This document shows positions 8,512 to 16,006 of a DNA stretch of 64,000 bases, in pieces. How positions within the stretch are numbered: the first letter of the stretch is position 1; each line of letters begins with the position of its first letter. The stretch is from Mesorhizobium sangaii (GTDB lineage: Bacteria; Pseudomonadota; Alphaproteobacteria; Rhizobiales; Rhizobiaceae), in assembly GCF_014207355.1 (NCBI RefSeq), contig NZ_JACHEF010000002.1, positions 930,001 through 994,000 of the forward strand. Direction: 5' to 3'. The position numbers were made by a program, and so were the translations under genes. The notes beneath the pieces were generated by a model. That model did not search any database and had not been told where the DNA came from. It saw only the letters and a list, made by a program, of their open reading frames with translations.

Positions 8512-9140
8512 ATGGACTATGCGGATAATCTCTGGCTGTTCTTCCTCCTCCTGTTCGGCATCATCATCGTGCCCGGCATGGACATGCTTTTCGTGCTTGC
8601 CAATGCGCTGACCGGCGGCGGCAACAGAGGCCTTGCCGCGACCGGCGGCATCATGCTGGGCGGCATGGTGCATACGCTAAACGGCGCTGTCGGCGTCGGC
8701 CTGCTGATGCATTTCGTGCCGATCCTCTACAATCCGCTGCTGATTGTGGGCGCCGCCTACATGGCTTTCATAGGCCTGACGCTGATGCGCAGCTCGATCA
8801 AGGTCGGCCACGAGGGGCCTGCCGGTAGCCGCTCCGCATGGAAGGCGTTTCGCCAGGGGCTGGTGATCTGCCTGATCAATCCCAAGGCCTGCCTCTTCGT
8901 CTTTGCGGTCTATCCGCAATTTCTCAAGCCCGACTATGGTCCGATCTGGATACAGGTGGCCATCATGGGATTGATGACGGTGGCCGTGCCGTCTATGGCG
9001 GGCTTGCCATATCAGCCGGGCGCAGCCGCAACCTCCTGGTCGCCAATCCCCGGGCGACCGCATTTGCTGGCCGGGCGGCCGGACTGCTCCTGGTTGCGGT
9101 GTCGATGCTGACCGCCTGGCAAGGTTTGAAGGCGGCGTGA
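8512..9140 (+). pseudogene. LysE/RhtB-family amino-acid exporter, frameshifted
   Basis: An inner-membrane exporter of the LysE family, normally about 205-210 residues with six spans. Frame 1 gives the expected start (MDYADNLWLFFLLLFGIIIVPG) and the family motif INPKACLFVFAVYPQF, up to VAIMGLMTVAV near 8988. Homology then continues in frame 3 with VYGGLAISAGRSRNLLVANP to a stop at 9138-9140. The 629-nt span is one base short of an intact 210-codon gene, so a single base was lost around 8986-8995, or there is a sequencing error. Read without correction, frame 1 ends in unrelated residues at 9111. Partner regulator is the divergent WYL protein. Confidence 0.8.
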
Positions 9141-9141
9141 A

Positions 9142-9161
9142 TTCCAGGCCCGAGCCTGGAA
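9142..9161. repeat. Palindrome between convergent genes
   Basis: TTCCAGGC (9142-9149) and GCCTGGAA (9154-9161) form a perfect 8-bp stem with a CCGA loop. It lies between the converging exporter pseudogene and aroG. There is no T-run on either side, so it would be a weak terminator at best. Confidence 0.5.
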
Positions 9162-9187
9162 ACACCGCCGCCCTATCCCCTGCCTTG

Positions 9188-10279
9188 TCAGGCCGCTCCC
9201 TGGCGGCTGTCGATCATGGCGCGGCGCGCTGAGCGGCGCCACTCGACGGCGCCGGCAAGGCCGTGCAGCACCGTCTCGGTGGTCGCCCAGTCGATGCAGC
9301 CATCGGTGATGCTCTGGCCGTAGACGAGCGGCTTGCCGGGCACCACGTCCTGCCGGCCGGCGACGAGATTGCTCTCGATCATGACGCCGATGATGCGCTC
9401 GTCGCCCGCCGCCACCTGGCCCGCGACATCGGCCGCGACCTTCGGCTGGTTCTCGGGCTTCTTGCCGCTGTTGGCGTGGCTGACATCGATCATCAGCCGA
9501 GGTGCGACGCCGATGCGGGCGAGTTCCACGCTGGCGGCCTCGACGCTCGTTGCGTCATAATTGGGCGCGATACCGCCGCGCAGGATGACGTGGCAGTCCT
9601 CATTGCCGGTGGTCGTCGCGATGCCGCTGCGGCCGCCCTTGGTCACCGCCATGAAATGATGCGGCTGGGCGGCCGATTTCACCGCCTCGGCGGCGATCCG
9701 CAGGTTGCCGTCGGTGCCGTTCTTGAAGCCGACCGGGCAGGACAGGCCCGATGCCAGCTCGCGGTGGATCTGGCTCTCGGTCGTGCGCGCGCCGATCGCG
9801 CCCCAGGCGACGAGGTCGGCAATGTATTGCGGCGTCGTCATGTCGAGGAATTCGGTCGCTGCCGGCAGGCCGAGATTGTTGACGGCGGAGAGCACGTTGC
9901 GCGCCATCCGCAGCCCCTTGTCGATGTTGAAGCTGCCGTCGAGGTCGGGATCGTTGATCAGGCCCTTCCAGCCGACCGTCGTGCGTGGCTTCTCGAAATA
10001 GACCCGCATGACGATCTCGAGCCGGTCGGACAAGGTCTCGCGCAGCGCCGCCAGACGGCTGGCATAGTCGACGGCCGCGACCGGATCGTGGATCGAACAG
10101 GGACCGACGATGACGAGCAGTCGATCGTCGGTACCGTTCAGGATGGCGTGGGTTGCATTGCGTGACGCGGCAACGGTGCGCGTCGCCGTCAGCGTGCGCG
10201 GGATCTCCCGCATCACCTGATCCGGCGTACTCAGTTCCCTGATTTCCTTGACCCGAAGGTCATCTGTGGTGGTCAACAC
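9188..10279 (-). CDS. aroG: Class I 3-deoxy-7-phosphoheptulonate synthase
   Basis: DAHP synthase condenses phosphoenolpyruvate and erythrose 4-phosphate in the first step of the shikimate pathway. The 363-residue protein matches the E. coli AroF/G/H type. It has LVIVGPCSIHDP near residue 55, MRVYFEKPRTTVGWKGLINDP near 90-110, GARTTESQIHRELASG, PVGFKNGTDG and a C-terminal IDVSHANSGK. These carry the metal and phosphate ligands (Cys in GPCSIHDP, His, Glu, Asp). Start is the ATG complement at 10277-10279. It is preceded by a transcription attenuator with Tyr/Trp/Phe control codons. Regulation is therefore probably by aromatic aminoacyl-tRNA supply as well as by any allosteric feedback. Confidence 0.95.
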   Translation of the reverse strand: MLTTTDDLRVKEIRELSTPDQVMREIPRTLTATRTVAASRNATHAILNGTDDRLLVIVGPCSIHDPVAAVDYASRLAALRETLSDRLEIVMRVYFEKPRTTVGWKGLINDPDLDGSFNIDKGLRMARNVLSAVNNLGLPAATEFLDMTTPQYIADLVAWGAIGARTTESQIHRELASGLSCPVGFKNGTDGNLRIAAEAVKSAAQPHHFMAVTKGGRSGIATTTGNEDCHVILRGGIAPNYDATSVEAASVELARIGVAPRLMIDVSHANSGKKPENQPKVAADVAGQVAAGDERIIGVMIESNLVAGRQDVVPGKPLVYGQSITDGCIDWATTETVLHGLAGAVEWRRSARRAMIDSRQGAA

Positions 10280-10314
10280 GGCTTTCTGCTCCTGATTGGG
10301 AGACCTGCCGGCTG

Positions 10315-10342
10315 AAACAAAAAAGCCGCCAGGTCTGGCGGC
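10315..10342 (-). terminator. Attenuator terminator of aroG
   Basis: On the minus strand GCCGCCAG (10342-10335) pairs with CTGGCGGC (10332-10325) across a 2-nt loop and is followed by TTTTTTGTTT. It is a strong intrinsic terminator lying 35 bp upstream of the aroG start codon, inside the 5' leader. The 5' arm can alternatively pair with an identical CTGGCGGC at 10397-10390 within the leader-peptide gene. Confidence 0.85.
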
Positions 10343-10367
10343 TGTTCGGATCTTGTTGCTGCAATCT

Positions 10368-10439
10368 TCAGATCGAGCGCAATCCTCCCGCCGCCAGCGA
10401 GCTCCTAAAGTACCAATACGTGGCGGTCAGGTTGATCAT
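10368..10439 (-). CDS. Leader peptide controlling aroG by attenuation
   Basis: A 23-codon reading frame starts at ATG 10439 (an in-frame ATG also lies at 10448) and ends with TGA at 10370-10368. It contains consecutive codons TAT TGG TAC TTT (10418-10407), Tyr-Trp-Tyr-Phe. CCGCCA (10426-10421) just before these codons can pair with TGGCGG inside 10397-10390, which in turn can pair with the 5' arm of the terminator. This is the classical 1:2, 2:3, 3:4 layout. A ribosome stalled at YWYF frees segment 2 for antitermination; fast translation lets the terminator form. The second ATG is preferred because the promoter places the transcript start on it. Confidence 0.8.
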   Translation of the reverse strand: MINLTATYWYFRSSLAAGGLRSI

Positions 10440-10446
10440 GAGGCTC

Positions 10447-10475
10447 ATATAGTCGAAGCGGAGGCGCTTGTCACC
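10447..10475 (-). promoter_or_regulatory. Promoter of the aroG leader transcript
   Basis: On the minus strand GGTGAC (10475-10470) and CTATAT (10452-10447) are 17 bp apart. They match the rhizobial housekeeping pattern CTTGAC-N17-CTATAT at 4/6 and 6/6 positions. Transcription would start about 7-8 bp downstream, on or beside the ATG at 10439, giving a leaderless mRNA for the control peptide. Inferred from consensus only. Confidence 0.65.
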
Positions 10476-10499
10476 TACCTGATGAGACGACGCAGCGTC

Positions 10500-10742
10500 T
10501 CAGTTTGAAATGTGCTCCTGGCCCTGCGGAAACCAGATGCCGCGTCGAAACCAGTTGGCTCCGCCCATATTGGGCACGACGTGATTTTGTTCGAGATCGT
10601 TCATGTCCTTGATGATCTCGATGCTGACAATTTTCTCGGCGGACCCGAAGGCAAGCGCGAAGAGTTGCAGGGCATCGGCTTCCGACCGGGCGGTGATGCC
10701 GACACCAAGATGGCCGCTTGGCGTGATCCAATATGGATGCAT
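10500..10742 (-). CDS. Hypothetical 80-residue protein
   Basis: A small soluble protein that starts MHPYWITPSGHLGVGITARS and ends GIWFPQGQEHISN. It has no signal peptide or membrane segment, and I do not recognise the family. Composition and third-position GC look like a real gene. Its ATG shares one base with the TGA of the vapC remnant just upstream (TGATG), which suggests translational coupling to the toxin-antitoxin transcript. It could be a fusion junction partner left after the toxin gene was interrupted. Function unknown. Confidence 0.6.
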   Translation of the reverse strand: MHPYWITPSGHLGVGITARSEADALQLFALAFGSAEKIVSIEIIKDMNDLEQNHVVPNMGGANWFRRGIWFPQGQEHISN

Positions 10743-10819
10743 CAGAGGTTCTCTTGCCACGCTCGCGGCGCCGGCCTTGTCACCTCGGACAGGACATTCG
10801 TATCGAGCAACAGCCTCAC
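10742..10819 (-). pseudogene. VapC/PIN toxin remnant (first 25 codons)
   Basis: A GTG start overlaps the antitoxin stop (GTGA) and reads MRLLLDTNVLSEVTRPAPRA before ending at TGA after 25 codons. LLLDTNVLSE with its Asp is the first conserved acidic motif of PIN-domain VapC/FitB ribonucleases, normally about 130-140 residues. The other three acidic residues and the rest of the domain are missing. The fragment is therefore inactive as a nuclease. Confidence 0.75.
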
Positions 10820-11082
10820 AGCAGTGGGTCACGCGGTTCGTCGCGCTGACGCTCAAGGTCGAGATCGAGGCTGCGCAGCGGCGACTCCAGCAAGAACTCG
10901 GCAAGCGTACCCTTGCGCGCGGTCTTGCGCCGCCATTCCTCCGCCGAGACAACAACCACGCTTGGCTTGCCGTTTCTGGTGATCGTCTGCGGCGAAGCCT
11001 GCGCGCACTCGATAACCACCGAGAGCCGGGCTTTTGCCTCGGCGACCGTCCAGATGGCACCCCCTTTGGGCACAGGCGGCAT
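10816..11082 (-). CDS. Phd/YefM-family antitoxin, orphaned
   Basis: An 88-residue antitoxin. The N-terminal Phd/YefM DNA-binding fold reads IWTVAEAKARLSVVIECA, then PQTITRNGKPSVVVVSAEEW. The C-terminal toxin-binding tail (LAEFLLESPLRSLDLDLER) is amphipathic. In intact pairs it neutralises a VapC ribonuclease and represses its own promoter. Here only a fragment of the toxin follows, in a GTGA overlap. I chose the ATG at 11082 because GGAGG lies 5 bp upstream; an in-frame ATG at 11094 is the alternative. Orphan antitoxins can persist as regulators or can protect against related toxins. Confidence 0.82.
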   Translation of the reverse strand: MPPVPKGGAIWTVAEAKARLSVVIECAQASPQTITRNGKPSVVVVSAEEWRRKTARKGTLAEFLLESPLRSLDLDLERQRDEPRDPLL

Positions 11083-11180
11083 CTCGACCTCCATGACCTT
11101 CTGACCATCTTGACTATGCGGCAATGGCGATGTGGCGGCAACAGGAGCCGAGCTGTTTCTGGGCGTGAGTCCAGTTGCTG

Positions 11181-11975
11181 CTATTCGCCGATCACTCCAG
11201 CGATGTTCTGGTCGTAATCGACCAGCGACCCGGTCATCACGCCGGCCTGCGGGCTGATCATATAGGTGATCAGCCGGGCGAGTTGCGCTGGCTTGACCAA
11301 CTGGCCCATCGGCTGCGCGGCCTCGGCCTTCGCCAGCCAGTCGTCCGGCGCGTCGTGCCATTTCTTCTGCACGATCGCCTCGCCCTCTGTGTCCATCCAG
11401 CCGGGCAGCACCGCGTTGCAGCGGATGCGGTTCTTTCGATAGGAGCTGGCGACATTCTTGGTCAGCGTCATCAGTGCGCCCTTGCTGGTCGAATAGGGCG
11501 TCAGGAAGGACTGGCCGGCATGCGCCGACATCGACAGCACGTTGACGATCGACCCCGGCGCCTTGCGCTCCAGCAGGTGGGCGACCACGCCCTGCATCAG
11601 GAAAAACGGCCCGCGCACATTGGTGTCGAAAATGGTGTCGAAAAGCTCTTCGCTCGTCTCGACCAGCGAACCGCGTGCCGACGTCGCTGCGGCATTGACC
11701 AGCGCGTTGATTGTCCCGAAATGCGAGATTGCGGTGGCGACCGCGCGCTTGCAGTCGGCGACCTTCGAGACGTCGGCGCTGATGAAGATCGCGTCGACGC
11801 CCGATTTCTTGAAATGGGCGACGGCCTTGTCGCCCTTTTCCTGCGAGCGGCCGATCAGCGCCAGCGCCCGGCAGCCCTCGTCGGCCAGCGCCTCGGCCAC
11901 GGCAAAGCCGATGCCTTGCGCGCCGCCAGTGACAATGGCGCGCGTTTCATGATTGCGAGCGGCTGATGTGCTCAT
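11181..11975 (-). CDS. SDR-family NAD(P)-dependent oxidoreductase
   Basis: A 264-residue classical short-chain dehydrogenase. It has the TGGAQGIGFAVAEAL cofactor motif (residues about 16-30), NAAATSARG in place of the usual NNAG, catalytic Ser in VLSMSAHAG and the YSTSKGALM (YxxxK) motif. Polyol- or sugar-acting members look like this. AGGAG lies 8 bp before the start. It follows idhA by 37 bp in the same direction and is the last gene of the inositol-type ABC transporter operon. It probably oxidises a cyclitol or sugar derivative; substrate not determined. Confidence 0.85.
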   Translation of the reverse strand: MSTSAARNHETRAIVTGGAQGIGFAVAEALADEGCRALALIGRSQEKGDKAVAHFKKSGVDAIFISADVSKVADCKRAVATAISHFGTINALVNAAATSARGSLVETSEELFDTIFDTNVRGPFFLMQGVVAHLLERKAPGSIVNVLSMSAHAGQSFLTPYSTSKGALMTLTKNVASSYRKNRIRCNAVLPGWMDTEGEAIVQKKWHDAPDDWLAKAEAAQPMGQLVKPAQLARLITYMISPQAGVMTGSLVDYDQNIAGVIGE

Positions 11976-12012
11976 CGCTTTGCTCCTGTGGCTTGGACCC
12001 AGATTCCGGTTC

Positions 12013-13008
12013 TTACTTGTCGAGACGGACGGTCTTGCCCGATGTGGCCGACTTCAGCGCCGCATCCGCCAGCTTCAGCGCCACGAGGCCGTCAGCGCCG
12101 CTCGGCGCCGCCTTCTTGCCTGACGTCGTGGCGGCGATGAACGAGGCGATTTCGTTGGCATAGGCGTCGAGGTAGCGGGTCATGAAGAAGTCGTGCAGCG
12201 GCGGGCGCGTATAACCCTTCTCGTTGGCCAGCTCGATCGACACCGGACGCTGGTTCTCGGCCGCGATCATGCCTTTCGAGCCATGCACCTCGATGCGCTG
12301 GTCATAGCCATAGGTGGCTCGGCGAGAGTTGGAGATGACCGCCTGCTTGCCGGAAGCGGTCTCCAGGATGACGCTGACGCTGTCGAAATCGCCGGCGGCG
12401 CCGATCTTCTTGTCGACCAGCACCGAGGCGTGCGCGCTCACCGCCACCGGCTCCTCGCCGAGCAGGAAGCGCGCCATGTCGAAATCATGGATGGTCATAT
12501 CGCGGAAAATGCCGCCGGAGCGCTTGATGTAGTCGATCGGCGGCGCACCTGGGTCACGCGAGGTGATGGTCACCATCTCGACGGCGCCGATGGCGCCGTC
12601 GTCGATCGCCTTGCGCACGGCGGCGAAATGTGGATCGAAGCGCCTGTTGAAGCCTACCATCAGCGTCGCCTTGGCCTTCTCGACCACGGCCAGGCACTTC
12701 TCGACGCGCTTGACGTCGAGGTCGATCGGCTTCTCGCAGAAGATCGCCTTGCCGGCCTTGGCGAAACGCTCGATCAAATCGGCATGGGTGTCGGTCGGCG
12801 TGCAGATGACGACGGCGTAGATGTCCTTGGATTTTTCGATGTCGTCGATGCTGCGCACTTCGGCGCCATAGGCGGTCGCCAGCTCGGTCGCCGCCTTCTC
12901 GAAGGCGTCGGCCACGGCGACCAGTTTGGCCTGCGGGTTGGAGCCGACGGCGCGGGCGTGGACCTTGCCGATGCGGCCGGCACCGAGGAGGGCGAAGCGG
13001 AGTACCAT
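12013..13008 (-). CDS. idhA: Inositol 2-dehydrogenase
   Basis: Oxidises myo-inositol to 2-keto-myo-inositol with NAD+, the entry step to the iol pathway whose later genes lie at 1-5394. The 331-residue protein has the Rossmann motif FALLGAGRIGKVHARAV, CEKPIDLD with the conserved lysine (near residue 95), GFNRRFDPHF, and the active-site stretch GGIFRDMTIHDFDMARFLLG. Length matches IdhA/IolG. The ATG at 13008 has AAGGA 7 bp upstream. It lies downstream of a sugar ABC transporter in one operon, which supports inositol as the transported substrate. Confidence 0.92.
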   Translation of the reverse strand: MVLRFALLGAGRIGKVHARAVGSNPQAKLVAVADAFEKAATELATAYGAEVRSIDDIEKSKDIYAVVICTPTDTHADLIERFAKAGKAIFCEKPIDLDVKRVEKCLAVVEKAKATLMVGFNRRFDPHFAAVRKAIDDGAIGAVEMVTITSRDPGAPPIDYIKRSGGIFRDMTIHDFDMARFLLGEEPVAVSAHASVLVDKKIGAAGDFDSVSVILETASGKQAVISNSRRATYGYDQRIEVHGSKGMIAAENQRPVSIELANEKGYTRPPLHDFFMTRYLDAYANEIASFIAATTSGKKAAPSGADGLVALKLADAALKSATSGKTVRLDK

Positions 13009-13088
13009 GGAATGTCCTTTGAGGATGGTTCGAAGCAGGGCGCCGGTCATGGGCGCGGGTGATGTTCCGGTCAAGACGACATCGACAG

Positions 13089-13110
13089 GGAGGCGGTGAC
13101 CACCGCCTCC
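13089..13110. repeat. 10-bp hairpin between the ABC ATPase gene and idhA
   Basis: GGAGGCGGTG (13089-13098) and CACCGCCTCC (13101-13110) form a perfect stem with a 2-nt spacer, and no T-run follows on the minus strand. It sits in the 112-bp gap downstream of the ATPase stop. An mRNA-processing or 3'-protecting hairpin is a reasonable guess. Confidence 0.6.
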
Positions 13111-13120
13111 TTGCCCGGCC

Positions 13121-13888
13121 CTAGGCCGCGAGTTCCGCCTCTCCGGTCTTGGCGCCGGTGATGTAGGAGACGATATCGTTTCCGTCGGTGTCTTGCTTGC
13201 GCAGGTTGGCGACGATGCGGCCGCGGCGGAAGACGACGATGCGGTCGCAAAGGTCGAACACCTGGCGCATGTTGTGGCTGATCAGGATCAGCGGCTCGCC
13301 ATTGTCCTTCAGCGTGCGGATGATGTTTTCGACCTGTGCGGTCTCCTGCACGCCGAGGGCTGCCGTCGGCTCATCCATGATGATCAACTTGGAGGCGAAG
13401 GTCGCGGTTCGGGCGATCGCCACGCACTGGCGCTGGCCGCCCGACATGTGGCGGATGGTGTTGGACAGATTGGGGATTTTCACCGCGGTACGGACAAGTG
13501 CGGCCTCGGTCGCCTTGCGCATGTATTTGCGGTCCAGGATCGAGAACGGTCCGAGATTGAACAGCACCTTTTCGCGGCCGAGGAACAGGTTCGACGGCAC
13601 GTCGAGGTCGTCGGCCAGCGCCAGGTTCTGGAACACCGTCTCGATGCCCGCCTCGCGCGCCGCGATCGGCCCGGTGAAGTTCACTTCCTTGCCGTCGAAC
13701 CAGATCTTGCCGTCGGTGCGTTGCTCGACGGCAGTGATCTGGCGCACGAAGGTCGATTTACCAGCGCCGTTGTCGCCCATGATGGCGACGTGTTCGCCCT
13801 TGCGCAGCTCGAAGTTCGCGCCTTCCAGCGCATGCACGCCGCCATAGTGCTTGGTCAGGTTTTCGGTCTTCAGGACGATGTCTGCCAT
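13121..13888 (-). CDS. Sugar/inositol ABC transporter ATP-binding protein
   Basis: A 255-residue single-domain ATPase that drives import across the inner membrane. It has Walker A GDNGAGKST (near residue 38), signature MSGGQRQCVAIAR, Walker B LIIMDEPTAALG and an H-loop LISHNM. Most CUT2 transporters have a duplicated ATPase of about 500 residues; this short form resembles fructose FrcA. The ATG at 13888 begins 2 bp after the permease stop with AGGG 7 bp ahead. An upstream TTG is less likely. The neighbouring binding protein and idhA suggest inositol or a related cyclitol as substrate. Confidence 0.9.
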   Translation of the reverse strand: MADIVLKTENLTKHYGGVHALEGANFELRKGEHVAIMGDNGAGKSTFVRQITAVEQRTDGKIWFDGKEVNFTGPIAAREAGIETVFQNLALADDLDVPSNLFLGREKVLFNLGPFSILDRKYMRKATEAALVRTAVKIPNLSNTIRHMSGGQRQCVAIARTATFASKLIIMDEPTAALGVQETAQVENIIRTLKDNGEPLILISHNMRQVFDLCDRIVVFRRGRIVANLRKQDTDGNDIVSYITGAKTGEAELAA

Positions 13889-13890
13889 GA

Positions 13891-14967
13891 TCAAGCCCTC
13901 ATTGCCCTAAGGCGTTGACGCCATTGGTCGAGAACGACTGCGCCGACGATGATCACGCCCTTGACCATCTCCTGGTAGTAGGCGTCGAGGCGCAGGAAGG
14001 TGAAGCCGGAGATAATGACGCCGAAGATCAGCGAGCCGATCACCGTGCCGACGATCGAGCCGCGGCCGCCCGACAAGGAGACGCCGCCGATGACCGCCAT
14101 GGCGATCGCGTCGAGTTCGTACATCACGCCCATGCCCGACTGCGCGGTGAGGTTCTTGGAACTCAGCACCACGGCGGCGAGCGCGGCGAGCACGCCGGCG
14201 ATGACGTAGACAAGGATCTTGTGGTTGGCGATCTTGATGCCGGACATGCGCGCGGCGTCCTCGTTGGAGCCGATCGCGTAACAGTGCTTTCCATATCTCG
14301 TGTAGGTCATGATCAGCTGGAACAGCACCGCCAGCGACAGGAAGATGATGACCGGCATCAGGCCTTTGCCGATTGCAGCGAAACTGTCGGTGGGAAACGA
14401 GATCGGCTGTCCCTTGGACCACCATTTGGCGATGCCGCGCGCCGTCACCATCATGCCGAGCGTGGCGATGAAAGGCGGAATGCGCGTGTAGGCAATCAAG
14501 GCGCCGTTGACCAGGCCGGCGAACAGCCCGCAGCTGATCGCGACCAGCAGCGGCACGATGACAGGCAGGTCGGTCCAGCCTTGCGCGAGGAACATCGCCT
14601 TGGGGTTGGGGTTGCCATTGACGGTCGCCACCTGGGCAAAACTCATGGCGATCATGGCTGTCGCGCCGACGATCGAACCCGAGGACAGGTCGATGCCGCC
14701 GGTGATGATCACTTGCGTCACGCCGATGGCGATGATGCCGACGATCGACACCTGCAGGATGATGATCTGCAGGCGCGCCTCGTTGAAGATCCCGCTGACG
14801 TCGCTGCGGGTGTTGAACAGGAAGCTGTCGCCGAGAAAGATCCGGCCGATCAGTTCGAAGACGACGACGAGGATGACAAGCGCCAGGAAAACGTTGATTT
14901 CGGCAGGCCACGCGCGCTTCTTCGCGTCGTAGCCGACCCCGCCGACGCCATGAGATGTCTGTGCCAA
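13891..14967 (-). CDS. Sugar/inositol ABC transporter permease
   Basis: A 358-residue inner-membrane permease of the BPD_transp_2 (CUT2, RbsC/FrcC) family with about 9-10 hydrophobic segments. Family stretches are TGGIDLSSGSIVGATAM (near residue 130), NGALIAYTRIPPFIATLGMM and VIGGVSLSGGRGSIVGTVIG. The start appears to be TTG at 14967, reading MAQTSHG, with GGAGG about 9 bp upstream. It is followed by its ATPase gene after 2 bp. A strong hairpin lies upstream, between it and the binding-protein gene. Confidence 0.9.
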   Translation of the reverse strand: MAQTSHGVGGVGYDAKKRAWPAEINVFLALVILVVVFELIGRIFLGDSFLFNTRSDVSGIFNEARLQIIILQVSIVGIIAIGVTQVIITGGIDLSSGSIVGATAMIAMSFAQVATVNGNPNPKAMFLAQGWTDLPVIVPLLVAISCGLFAGLVNGALIAYTRIPPFIATLGMMVTARGIAKWWSKGQPISFPTDSFAAIGKGLMPVIIFLSLAVLFQLIMTYTRYGKHCYAIGSNEDAARMSGIKIANHKILVYVIAGVLAALAAVVLSSKNLTAQSGMGVMYELDAIAMAVIGGVSLSGGRGSIVGTVIGSLIFGVIISGFTFLRLDAYYQEMVKGVIIVGAVVLDQWRQRLRAMRA

Positions 14968-15027
14968 ATCTTCTATCCTCCGTCAGCCACGGTCGCCCCT
15001 CGCTGCCTTGCCGGCGCTGAGGGAAGG

Positions 15028-15051
15028 GGAGCGGCGCTGAAGCGCCGCTCC
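15028..15051. repeat. 11-bp hairpin between binding-protein and permease genes
   Basis: GGAGCGGCGCT (15028-15038) and AGCGCCGCTCC (15041-15051) form a perfect stem with a GA spacer, 13 bp downstream of the binding-protein stop. Hairpins at this place in ABC operons often stabilise the 3' end of the abundant binding-protein mRNA or cause partial termination. There is no T-run. Confidence 0.65.
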
Positions 15052-15064
15052 GTATGCCCGTTGC

Positions 15065-16006
15065 TCAGTTCTTCTTCAGGAACTTGTCGATGTTCGCCGG
15101 CGTCACCAGCTGGAAGGGGACGTAGACCTTGTGTTCGACCTTCTCGCCCTTGGACAGTTTCAACGCCGCGTCCAGCGCGCCCGCGCCTTGGCCGGCCGCG
15201 TCCTGGAACACGGTTGCGTCAAGGTCGCCGGCCTGCATCGCGGCAAGCGCGTCCTGGGTGGCGTCGACGCCGCCGACCACGACCGCCTTCATGTCGATGT
15301 TGGCGGCCTTCATCGCCTGGATGGCGCCGATGGCGCTTTCGTCATTGTTGGCGATGACGCCATCGAACGGCTTGCCGGTCGACAGCCAGTTGGTCATCAG
15401 GTTCTGGGCCTCGTCGCGGTTCCAGTTCGACGTCTGCTTGTCGATGATCTTGATGAAGCTGCAATCCGGCGTGGCGATCACCTCTTCAATATCCTTGGTG
15501 CGCTGCACGGCGGCCTGGTTGGACAGCTCGCCCATGATCACATAGACATTGGCTTCCTTCTTGCCGGCTTCCTTGAACAGGCGGCAGACTTCCTTGGTCT
15601 CGAGCGTGCCGGAATCGGCCTCGTTCGAAGCGACGAAGGCCTGGTTTTCCGGCAGCTTGTCGACATTGACCGGTTCGCGGTTGACGTAGACCAGCGGGAT
15701 CTTGGCGGCAGCCGCGGCGTCCGACATGGCCTGCGTGGCCGAGGTGTCGACCGGGTTGACGATGATCGCGTCGACGCCAGAGGCGGCGAAGTTCTTGATC
15801 TGGTCAAGCTGCTTGGCGACGTCGTTCTGCGCGTCCTCGACCTGCAACTCCACGCCGCTCATGCCCTTGGCCTGCTCGATCATGCCGTTGCGCAGCACGG
15901 TCAGGAAGTTGTCGTCGAACTTGGCCATCGATACGCCGACCTTGGCGGCCATGGCGGATGAACTCATCAGCGCCGCGAAAGCGACGCCCAAAATCAGTTT
16001 CTTCAT
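15065..16006 (-). CDS. Periplasmic sugar/inositol-binding protein of the ABC transporter
   Basis: A 313-residue type I periplasmic binding protein (Peripla_BP_4). A clear signal peptide MKKLILGVAFAALMSSSAMA is cut after AMA. The mature protein starts KVGVSMAKFDDNFLTVLRNG and contains VDAIIVNPVDTSATQAM, IPLVYVNREPVN and GVIANNDESAIGAIQAM, all typical of CUT2 ribose/inositol binders such as IbpA or MocB. GGAGGAGAAACAC precedes the ATG. First gene of the transporter-idhA-SDR operon. Binding of inositol, a methyl-inositol or rhizopine is inferred from the neighbours. Confidence 0.9.
   Translation of the reverse strand: MKKLILGVAFAALMSSSAMAAKVGVSMAKFDDNFLTVLRNGMIEQAKGMSGVELQVEDAQNDVAKQLDQIKNFAASGVDAIIVNPVDTSATQAMSDAAAAAKIPLVYVNREPVNVDKLPENQAFVASNEADSGTLETKEVCRLFKEAGKKEANVYVIMGELSNQAAVQRTKDIEEVIATPDCSFIKIIDKQTSNWNRDEAQNLMTNWLSTGKPFDGVIANNDESAIGAIQAMKAANIDMKAVVVGGVDATQDALAAMQAGDLDATVFQDAAGQGAGALDAALKLSKGEKVEHKVYVPFQLVTPANIDKFLKKN

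Noticed and set aside
8311..9111. A 266-codon frame covering the exporter as an intact gene
   Set aside because: The first 67 codons run back through the regulator gene, and the last about 40 are out of frame with the LysE family C-terminus found in frame 3.
10816..11361. Longer version of the antitoxin starting near 11361
   Set aside because: The extra 93 codons overlap the end of the SDR gene and its spacer, lack homology, and the GGAGG-preceded ATG at 11082 fits the Phd/YefM length.
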